From Euryarchaeota archaeon UBA4 (lineage in GTDB: Archaea; Thermoplasmatota; Poseidoniia; Poseidoniales; Thalassarchaeaceae): 18,380 nucleotides of DNA. The stretch lies in the NCBI GenBank assembly GCA_002497985.1, contig DAFQ01000048.1, forward strand, positions 1 to 18,380, written 5' to 3'. Below, piece after piece: positions 7,500 through 15,200 of this stretch. Made by a program: the position numbers and the translations under genes. Positions within the stretch are counted from its first letter, which is position 1; each line of letters opens with the position of its first letter. The notes beneath the pieces are model-generated. The model saw only the letters and a list, made by a program, of their open reading frames with translations. It was not told the DNA's origin and ran no database searches.

Positions 7500-9692
7500 G
7501 TGCCTCGCCACAGAGGCGTGCTTACCGAGGCGCAGTCGAGAATCTTGGCCCGCCTGAGTGAGTTCTCGGAGTCACTGGAAACTTCGTGGGACGTCCCAAG
7601 GAGCCTTTCCCTGCCGGGTCTCGCAGAGTCTCTTGGGGTGGTTCGTTCCGCCCTCCACTCGCCCTTGTCGATGCTGGAGGAAGAAGAGCTGGTGTTTTCC
7701 CGTAATGCGCATGTGATTGGAGGGGGGAGCCGTAGGAGGACAGTGATCCACATTACCAGGAAGGGCAGGCAAGAGCTGGAGGAATCCGATCCGATCCCGA
7801 CGAAAAAGACGGGGGCGGTGTTCGGCCCAATCCCCGATTCAGTCGTCATGCATGGTAGGGACGAAGATATGGGGCACATCACAACTTCACTTTCTGATGG
7901 CAAATCAATCGTCCTCAGCGGCCTCCCCGGTATTGGCAAGTCCACTCTTGCCAGGGAAGTGTCGGAACATTTCAGCCAAATCGGGTGGACGATAAGGTGG
8001 GCTTCTTGCAACCTTGATTGTGACGCTCCATCGGTGGGCAGTATGTGGCTAGGCGATAACTCGCCATCATCGTCTTCCGCGATATCTTCAGCAGCTGGCT
8101 CAGGGAGGACCTTGCTAGTTGTCGATGAGGCGCAGGAGCTACACCCCAGACACGTTGACGGCGTGTCCCAATTGCTAAACGAGGCATCATCAGGCCCCTC
8201 GCCCGTTCTTGTCGTGGTCAGGGCCCCAAGCCCATTTGATTCTCTGATCGGATTCGAAGAATACAGGATAGGGGGGCTGAAACATCACGATGCAACCTCT
8301 CTACTCCCAGAGGGCATCGATCCGGATACGGCCAGAGGAATTACAGATGCCCTTGGTGGACATCCCCTTGCAATCCGCCTTTGGTCTCCAGACGAGGGAT
8401 TGCCAGAGAAAGACGAGGCAGTTCAGGAATTCGTGCAATCCACCGTCATACGCAGACTCAGCGACCAAGGATTGGATTCCCTGGACGAACTGTCCCTTTC
8501 CCCGATTCCACTGGTGGTGTCGGAGATGGGCCATGAGGAAGGAACTTCCGAGCTCGATGATTCAGCCGTACTCAGGTGGAGCCGAGAGGCAGTAGAGCCA
8601 CATCACTTGGTCCGAAATGTCAGAAGGGCAACGTGGTCGGAGGAGGAGGCAGCAGAGCTCCACTCCGCTGCCGCAGAAAGATGGGCCTCCGTAGAAGGGC
8701 CACGGGCCAGACGCTTGGAAGCCCACCACAGGATGGAGAGGGGAGAAGAATCGGATGCAATATGGATTTCAGAAAACATTCAGGATATTTCCGACCATGA
8801 CAGTTCTGCAGCGGCAATACTGCTGGAAAGCGCAGTCAATCTAACAGAAGACTCGACTATCAGGGAATCTGCAGTGCATTTGGCTTTGGAGAGGGGAGAG
8901 GTCGAAATCGCAGACTTGCACATCTCAGAGCTTCCCGATGGTGCTTCTAGGAAACTTCTGTCGGCGCGTTCTTCGAGAATAAAGGGAAAGGCATCGGAGG
9001 CCGACAAGATCGAACAGGAAGCAATCTCCATGTTGGAGCCATCCGAGAGGGCCAGAGCTTCTATTTCATCAATAGTCAGGATCTATGACGATAGGCTACC
9101 AGGCCCAATTTCGAATGTGCTTTCACAGGACCTCTTGGGAAGGATATCATCTGTAGACCTATCTGGACTCCCTCAAGCAGACGTCGAAGCAGCCACACTC
9201 GCAATGGACATAATCCGCCATGGAGTAGCATTGGCATCATCCGATTTGGCTGAGGCATCCGAATCCCGGGCATCGATAGAGAGGAGACTGGGTCATGACC
9301 ACCCTCGCCTTCAGCTGTTGGACCTCAGGTCAAGACTGGCTGTGAGGTCAGAAGGCAAGGCCCCCCTGGAGGCAATCGATGCATCACGCACCATAATCGA
9401 GGATTGCGCATCCAGCCTCGATAGAATTAGGACCATTCATGCAACTCTGGAGGCATGTGGCCCGTCTCCGCCAGAATGGCTAGTCGAAGCTCATTCCCAT
9501 GCATCGAAGATCCCCCTCAGGGAAGACATCGCAGCTTTCAGGAGGCTCTCTGCCCAAAGATGGTACTGGCGGGGGATTCTGGAACCGGGACTTCGGATGT
9601 CACACTGGAATGAGGCCATCAGTAGATTCAGGAAGGCCGAGTGCAATAATGCCGCAAATGAACTTGCAACTAGGCTTGCAAAGGGGACTTGA
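7500..9692 (+). CDS. Winged-helix / STAND-family NTPase / helical-repeat regulator
   Basis: A protein of about 730 residues with three parts. First is an N-terminal winged helix-turn-helix of MarR-like type (about 8-90): LTEAQSRILARL, recognition region LPGLAESLGVVRSALHSPLSMLEE, wing with GGGSRRRTVIHITRKG. Second is an NB-ARC/MalT-like nucleotide-binding domain: P-loop GLPGIGKST (141-149), Walker B LLVVDEAQEL (205-214), and the STAND marker GGHPLAIRL (286-294). Third is a C-terminal half of amphipathic helices, TPR-like, rich in Ala, Ser and Glu, ending near residue 730. STAND proteins are switch ATPases that fire when the repeat region binds a ligand or partner; here the output is probably DNA binding. 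The open frame continues upstream to a TTG at 7425, but that would overlap uvrC by 38 bases, so I took the first GTG that clears it (GTG 7518 also possible). The target and trigger are unknown. Confidence 0.8.
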   Translation: MPRHRGVLTEAQSRILARLSEFSESLETSWDVPRSLSLPGLAESLGVVRSALHSPLSMLEEEELVFSRNAHVIGGGSRRRTVIHITRKGRQELEESDPIPTKKTGAVFGPIPDSVVMHGRDEDMGHITTSLSDGKSIVLSGLPGIGKSTLAREVSEHFSQIGWTIRWASCNLDCDAPSVGSMWLGDNSPSSSSAISSAAGSGRTLLVVDEAQELHPRHVDGVSQLLNEASSGPSPVLVVVRAPSPFDSLIGFEEYRIGGLKHHDATSLLPEGIDPDTARGITDALGGHPLAIRLWSPDEGLPEKDEAVQEFVQSTVIRRLSDQGLDSLDELSLSPIPLVVSEMGHEEGTSELDDSAVLRWSREAVEPHHLVRNVRRATWSEEEAAELHSAAAERWASVEGPRARRLEAHHRMERGEESDAIWISENIQDISDHDSSAAAILLESAVNLTEDSTIRESAVHLALERGEVEIADLHISELPDGASRKLLSARSSRIKGKASEADKIEQEAISMLEPSERARASISSIVRIYDDRLPGPISNVLSQDLLGRISSVDLSGLPQADVEAATLAMDIIRHGVALASSDLAEASESRASIERRLGHDHPRLQLLDLRSRLAVRSEGKAPLEAIDASRTIIEDCASSLDRIRTIHATLEACGPSPPEWLVEAHSHASKIPLREDIAAFRRLSAQRWYWRGILEPGLRMSHWNEAISRFRKAECNNAANELATRLAKGT

Positions 9693-9720
9693 ATCATCCA
9701 GGGGGATGATCAAAATCCCC
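9693..9720. other. Overlapping small inverted repeats at a tail-to-tail gene junction
   Basis: ATCATCC (9693-9699) pairs with GGATGAT (9704-9710). GGGGAT (9702-9707) pairs with ATCCCC (9715-9720). The two stems share bases and exclude each other. They lie across the stops of the STAND gene (9690-9692) and the subtilase (9694-9696), which are one base apart. No U-run follows on either strand, so a classical terminator is not supported; the right part is also coding sequence for the subtilase tail. Confidence 0.2.
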
Positions 9721-11685
9721 TTCTCCTGTCAAAGATTCAACAACCTCTTCTATCTCGTCATAGAACTCTTCATCCTCGAAAAATCCACTGTTCCTGAGTT
9801 GAATCCCAGCGAATGCCAAAGTAATCAGAAGTAGAAGGACGAGAAGCGACAGCACTCCGATCAGGACTCCTGCCATGGATCCCCCTTCCTTTCCTTCCTC
9901 GGCCTTTTCCTCACCTGAGATGTGAATATTGGCCGCTAGATTTGTCGATGCCTCATCCCCGGAAATCGCCCTCACTAGAATTACTTGGTCTCCCTCGATT
10001 GTGTTGTTGGGGAGGTACTTCAGCCTGTCAATGAGAAGTCCATGAGTAATCTCAAACTGGGAGTCGCCGGCATTGAATTCTGCCAGATCCATCCAGTTAT
10101 CCCTCATGTCCCAAGTCCTCCACTGTACTCGTTGAATCGCCCCGTCTAGGTTGTAAACCAAGGAATCCCCTGCGCCGATCTGGACTCTGTTATCCATCCC
10201 GTACTCGCTATCCAGAGTTATGTTGAGTGTCAGACTCAACTCATAGTGATAGTTAGCAGCCTCCTCCACCGAAGGAAGCGCGTTGACATGTCCGTGCCCA
10301 TACACGTTGTTCTGGCGGTTCTTGGGTATGGCATCCTCAGCACATGGCTCATTTGCAGCCATGTAGTGGCACTGCCGGTAAGTCGAGGTCTCCTGCATCA
10401 TGTTCCTGATGTCGAACGGAGACAAATCCGGATTGGCCTGGAACATCAGTACCGCGACTCCCGCGGCACCAGGGGTGGCCATGCTTGTTCCGGACAGTGC
10501 GACGTAACCAGTGCCGGTATTGGCATCAGGAGCCATCACATCACTGCCCACGAAGGCAAGGTTCGGTTTGATGCGCCCCTCCTCAGTAGGTCCTTGGCTA
10601 GAGTAAATCGCTATTGCAGTGTTCTTGTCAAGAGCCCCGACAGTAATCACGTCTTCTGCACTTCCAGGGGTCCCGATAGTCGCAGGTCCGGCGGTATTTC
10701 CTGCTGCTATGAATAGGGCCACCCCTGCCCTCATCATCTCATTGCCCATTCTATTGACCGACTCCTCCTCGGAGGAAGTCCACTCAATCGCGCCCGGGCC
10801 ACCGAGGCTCATACTGGCAGCCCTGATGTTGAACTCATGTCTCTTTTCCACAGTCCACTCCATCCCTGCCATGACTTGCGCAAAGGATCCACTCCCCTCA
10901 TCGCTCAGTACTTTCACTCCAACCAGGTTCGCTTTGGGGGCAACACCCACGAACTCGTAGGTGGGGGCTCCCGTGCCAGTGGTAATTCCAGCACAATGGG
11001 TGCCGTGCCCGTTCCCATCATATGGCTCGACTTCGCTGCCATTCCTTAGTCCGGGGTTATTCACTGAATCGTAGAATGCCAGAATCTTGGGGTCGTTGGT
11101 GGAATTGTCATCATCAAGGTCATCCAGCCCAGAGTGGTTTCCGTCAATTCCCGTGTCTATGATCGCCATCGTCACTCCCTCCCCCGTGTAGCCAGTGTCT
11201 TGCCACACCATGTCGACACCGTGGATTCCATTGACATCGTTCATCTGGACCTCCAATCGTCCATCTAACTCGACAAAGACCACCCCTGGCAATCGCACGA
11301 CTTCGTGGATTAGGTCAAGGGAAACTGTTCCAGCTATTGAGTCAATCAGCCAATATCTGAATTGGGTCTCGAAACCAACAGACTCCTCCAAAAGAGTCTG
11401 GTCCTCCGCAGTGGGCGTATGGTCGAAATCAACAATTACGGAAATCCTCCCGTTTTCGTCAACGTAGTCATAATGTTCTGAGTACACGGCCTTCCAAATC
11501 GCATCGTGAACGAAGTCCCCGTCATCGTCCATGCTGGTATCGGTCCACCAATGGGCTTCCTCGGGCACACCCTCCAAGTCAGTATCGTGGATAACTGGTA
11601 CAGCCGCAGCAAGAGCTGGCAGAATCATTAGCCCCAGTACGGTAATTGCAACCAGTCTTCCCCTAATCTCAGAAGTTCGTGTCAT
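9694..11685 (-). CDS. Membrane-anchored subtilisin-like serine protease (S8)
   Basis: A secreted subtilase of 663 residues from the ATG at 11685. Order: signal peptide (basic RTSEIRGR, then VAITVLGLMILPALAAA); a propeptide-like segment (about 50-140, with RISVIVDFDHTP and LPGVVFVELD, like the I9 inhibitor fold); the peptidase domain with D177 (IIDTGID), H227 (GHGTHCAG), oxyanion N330 (IAAGN) and S401 (GTSMATP); a beta-rich C-terminal domain (about 450-590); a membrane helix (about 602-630); and an acidic cytoplasmic tail (FFEDEEFYDEIEE). The catalytic triad is complete, so it should be an active extracellular protease held on the cell. The frame also allows a TTG start at 11694 that overlaps the RAM gene stop; the ATG gives the cleaner signal peptide. 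It is the last gene of a unit with two RAM proteins and ends one base from the convergent STAND gene. Confidence 0.93.
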   Translation of the reverse strand: MTRTSEIRGRLVAITVLGLMILPALAAAVPVIHDTDLEGVPEEAHWWTDTSMDDDGDFVHDAIWKAVYSEHYDYVDENGRISVIVDFDHTPTAEDQTLLEESVGFETQFRYWLIDSIAGTVSLDLIHEVVRLPGVVFVELDGRLEVQMNDVNGIHGVDMVWQDTGYTGEGVTMAIIDTGIDGNHSGLDDLDDDNSTNDPKILAFYDSVNNPGLRNGSEVEPYDGNGHGTHCAGITTGTGAPTYEFVGVAPKANLVGVKVLSDEGSGSFAQVMAGMEWTVEKRHEFNIRAASMSLGGPGAIEWTSSEEESVNRMGNEMMRAGVALFIAAGNTAGPATIGTPGSAEDVITVGALDKNTAIAIYSSQGPTEEGRIKPNLAFVGSDVMAPDANTGTGYVALSGTSMATPGAAGVAVLMFQANPDLSPFDIRNMMQETSTYRQCHYMAANEPCAEDAIPKNRQNNVYGHGHVNALPSVEEAANYHYELSLTLNITLDSEYGMDNRVQIGAGDSLVYNLDGAIQRVQWRTWDMRDNWMDLAEFNAGDSQFEITHGLLIDRLKYLPNNTIEGDQVILVRAISGDEASTNLAANIHISGEEKAEEGKEGGSMAGVLIGVLSLLVLLLLITLAFAGIQLRNSGFFEDEEFYDEIEEVVESLTGEGDFDHPPG

Positions 11686-11690
11686 GGTAA

Positions 11691-11930
11691 TCAAATCTCG
11701 GCCCCAATTAGAGTCCGGGTCTCCGCAATGCCGTCAATTGCCCTGATCTCCTTGACGATGCACCGAGTAAGCTCAGCCTCATCATCGGCTTCAACCTTGA
11801 CAAAGAGATCGTGCATGCCGAAAACTATCCATTGTCCGGACACCGAGGATAGGCGAGAGACTGCCTCCCTAACTGAAACCTCAGCGCCTGGCTCAGTCGT
11901 GATTAGAACGAAACCTACAGCCAAACTCAC
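11691..11930 (-). CDS. Stand-alone RAM (Lrp/AsnC effector-binding) domain protein, copy 2
   Basis: A 79-residue protein that is only the RAM/AsnC-ligand-binding fold (beta-alpha-beta-beta-alpha-beta), with no helix-turn-helix. Markers are GFVLITTEPG at the first strand, SSVSGQWIVFGMHDLFVKVEA with the GxxD turn, and IRAIDGIAETRTLIG at the end. In full Lrp regulators this domain forms dimers and octamers and binds amino acids or similar ligands at the interfaces; alone it can act as a ligand sensor or partner of other Lrp proteins. It starts at GTG 11930, overlapping the upstream RAM gene stop by 4 bases, and is followed five bases later by the subtilase ATG. It clearly resembles its upstream neighbour (shared FVLI-T-P, DL, and IR-I-GI--T-TLI positions), so the pair is a tandem duplication that may form a heterodimer. 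Confidence 0.85.
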   Translation of the reverse strand: MSLAVGFVLITTEPGAEVSVREAVSRLSSVSGQWIVFGMHDLFVKVEADDEAELTRCIVKEIRAIDGIAETRTLIGAEI

Positions 11931-12160
11931 ACCTCCACAGCAATCAGAGTCTCTGTACGAATAACTCCCTCGATTGAACGCATTTGGCCTATCAGGGTCC
12001 TAGCCATTTCCTTCTCGTCTTCGAAGTCAATTCTAGCCACTAGGTCGTACTCCCCGTATGAAACGTGAGTCTCGGTAACTGACTCGAGATTGAGTAGCGT
12101 CAGATACACGTCCAACTCCCTCTGAGGGGCAGTCTTGATGAGGACGAATGCAGTGCTCAT
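11927..12160 (-). CDS. Stand-alone RAM (Lrp/AsnC effector-binding) domain protein, copy 1
   Basis: A 77-residue RAM-only protein, first gene of the RAM-RAM-subtilase unit, starting at the ATG 12160. Features are AFVLIKTAPQREL, ESVTETHVSYGEYDLVARIDF (the canonical GEYDL turn of Lrp effector domains) and MRSIEGVIRTETLIAVEV. There is no DNA-binding domain and the upstream sequence does not continue one, so it is not a truncated Lrp within this window. It keeps the family consensus better than copy 2, in which GEYDL reads GMHDL, suggesting the copies have split roles. A possible promoter, ATAAACG on the minus strand, lies at 12191-12197. Confidence 0.87.
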   Translation of the reverse strand: MSTAFVLIKTAPQRELDVYLTLLNLESVTETHVSYGEYDLVARIDFEDEKEMARTLIGQMRSIEGVIRTETLIAVEV

Positions 12161-12248
12161 TTGCTCTCCCGTACGCCGCCCGATACTGTCCGTTTATGAC
12201 CTCTCCGATTGTCCTCTTTCTAGTTGCGCAATTGTACGAAGGGATAAC
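12161..12248. promoter_or_regulatory. Divergent promoter region between RAM-subtilase unit and giant surface protein
   Basis: An 88-base gap. The plus strand has GTTTATGAC at 12192-12200; read on the minus strand this contains ATAAAC, a TATA-like box about 31-38 bases before the RAM ATG at 12160, consistent with a leaderless or very short-leader transcript. On the plus side the only purine run is GAAGGGA (12238-12244), 4 bases before the ATG at 12249, a possible ribosome binding site but weak. Confidence 0.3.
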
Positions 12249-15200
12249 ATGGAACTAGTCTGCCCAAGCTCTATGGGTGAGCGTTCGGAACGGTCACTAA
12301 GGGCATTCATCCTCGTTGGATTGCTTATTTTGTCGACAACCCCCCTTGATCCAGTGACTGCCGACTCTAGAAGTACCACGGTCTGGTCTGGAACCGTCCT
12401 CCTTCCCGAGGGGCACACCGTGGAGTCTGGAGACATCCTATCTGTTTCGCCTGGGACCACCATAAAGCTGGGCGCAGGATACACGATTGATGTCGATGGC
12501 AGGATCTCGGTAGAGGGAACATCGACTTCACCTGTTATTCTGGACTCCGTAGCGGGAAACCACGAAGGAATAGTATTCAATTATTCCAGCAATGGCTTGG
12601 GTTCCACGATTGACAACCTCACAATCACCAATTCGAAGTATGGGGTTACAATATACGGGAGCGACCCAATAGTTTCCAATCTCACAGTCCTAAATGCTGA
12701 CAACGTGGCCGTTGATCTATTCAGCAGCGCCTCACCCACTATCAGGAACCTGGTGATAGAAGGGGGCGGGCAAGATGTCCACGGAACATCCACAACTTGG
12801 AGGTATGGAATAGGCCTCTCGATAGGGGCATATTCGGCACCAGTCCTAGAGGGAGCTAGAATTAACGGATTGATAACCAGGGGGCTAAACCAATGGGGCA
12901 GCTCAGGAGGGCTCCTCTCCGATTTGCAGATTTCTAACATCAGTGGCTCCACCCTAGCAATAGGGGCCGGAATTTGGATTGAGGACTCTTTCCCATTGAT
13001 TTCCGACTCTGAGGTCAACAGGTGCGACAACGGAATTTACGTCAGGCACATTACCCAAGGGTGGACCACTAGACCGACGATAGATGACACAGTCGTCGAG
13101 AACAGCATGTACAGAGGCGTTATGGTCGAGCAGTACAATCACAGTCAATACTCTAACCTTCCACTGAACGCCGTATTCAACGACTTGGAGGTCAGAGGTA
13201 CGGGTGGCCCCGGCGCCAAGGCACAGGGGCTCGCAATAGCCGCTTTCGACATCAACACCAGTGGGGTGCATATCGATGGCGCGCTCATAGAGGACAATGC
13301 CGCAGTGGGAATTAGGGGCTACATGATCGACTCCACCACCATCATGAATCACATCACCCTCCTCAGGAACGGCAAGACAACATCAATCGCCCCCTTCAAC
13401 GACCGAGCAGGACTCTTCCTAAGGAGCGCCAATTGGGCGCCTACAATCAACGACCTCGTGGTGAAGAACTCAACAGGCCCAGGAGTGCTTCTCTGGAAGG
13501 GGGGAATCCAAGGTAGTTACTGGGACATAGAGGGCAATGGGGCCAATGGGGTCGACATCAGGGAGTTCCATCCCGACCTATTCCTCGTCCTGAGCAAGAA
13601 TAACACGGGCCATGGAGTCTCAATCAGGGACTCCAGCAATGTCGAGCTAGAGCAGGTCCACACGTTCAGGAACGGACTCGGTGCCATTTCAGAGTCACTT
13701 GGCTCCGGAATATACTTCCACGAGTCAAACGACGTCAGCAGCTCCGGAAAGAACGTCAGTTGCATCGCATGCTCTTCCACAGAGGACCAATTCGGAATAG
13801 TTGTCAGGGACAGTGTGGACCTCCAGCTTTCTGCAATAGAGATCAGGGACCCGGTCAATGGCCCTGCCTTGGATATCGACAATAGCGGCCTCACTCACGA
13901 GGGAACCATCCTCGTTAATGACATCGCAATAAACTCAAACTCAACATCATACGCAGTCGACATAGAAAATGCAGATGCATCGATAGATCTGATGGATCTG
14001 AACGGGGATAATGAGGGCTTGTCCTGGAGTTCTGCCGGCGACTCTCCATCATTCCTGAACTTCAGCGTTATCAGAGGCGGGCAGAACCACTGCTTCGATA
14101 TTTCCGAACACCCAGAGCTCCTAGTTAGCAACGTTTCAATGGCCTGTCCAGGTCCATCGCCAACAGTCGCCAACAGTATCGTCAACTTCACCGATTCCTC
14201 TTTCATCCCCGGTGCAGGGATGGCCGATTCATTCCACACGGTGGAGAACAGCCACATCCGTTGGATATCATCTTCACAGATGGGAGTGCCCAGCTCATCG
14301 CAGTCGAGCAACATCGTCGACATAATGTGGAGGATGGAAGTCAGCGTGGTGAATCAACACCATAGAAACATCCCACTCGCAGACGTCAACATCACATTCG
14401 ACAACTACAACCAAGAGCACCTGGAGAAGCTACCTTACTCCGGACGCGAGGTCATGGGGCCATTCATCGGTCAGCGATGGACGCCATTACAGGGGTGGTC
14501 CGAAAACAACACTGCATACACAGGATGCGACTACGATGGGGTGCACAACGACTCCAGCCCCATCATCATCGATGCAGACGTAAACGTTGAATGCCTACTT
14601 GAAATCTCAAATCAACCCCCATTCATCATCTGGGCCTCTCCCGAGGAAGACGGCGTCTATGCCAGTGGCTCAGCAGTCATCTTCGATGCCAACGAGTCAT
14701 GGGACCTCGATAACGACCAACTCTCGTTCAGCTGGACCAGCAGCATTGACGGAGACATAGTCTCCTCTTGCTTTAGCGGGACCAGCCAGGGCAACAACTC
14801 GTGGGTCTCGGTAAACGACCCACTCCAGTCCAACGAGGGCTGCCTATCCGATGGATCACACCAGATCACTCTACAAGTATGCGACTCGGAGGGGCACTGC
14901 ACTACAGAGTCACGCCAAATAGAGCTGACAAACCTCCCTCCAGTGATGTCTGTTGGGACGTCCCCAAGCATCTCCTCTTGGGGCACTTTGTACCTCGGCA
15001 AGACCGCGAATGTGACAGTATTCCTGGGGGGCACCTACGATCCAGAGGGAGATGATCTGACCTGCTGGATAGAAGCCTCGTACGAAGGAGGGGACGGAAC
15101 CCCCCCAGAGACATCTCCCGGGTGCCCAGACCAGATCATCCGCTCGTTCCCGGGCGCACCAAACCAATTCTCAGTAACAGTCTACGCGTCCGACTCCATC

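Noticed and set aside
9693..9720. Bidirectional terminator at the STAND/subtilase junction
   Set aside because: The stems are short and mutually exclusive, and no T-run follows in either direction, which archaeal termination would need.
10246..10716. A 156-codon plus-strand frame inside the subtilase gene
   Set aside because: It lies opposite the catalytic domain of a well-supported protease and shows no family features.
7500..12160. A phage-defence island built on the STAND protein and the protease
   Set aside because: STAND and protease partners do occur in defence, but the protease is secreted and anchored, lies in a separate convergent unit with RAM sensors, and no nuclease effector, toxin or mobile-element trace is nearby.
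12135..12248. Upstream extension of the giant surface protein to 12135
   Set aside because: The added 38 residues overlap the RAM gene, have no secretory character and would place the signal sequence about 55 residues in.
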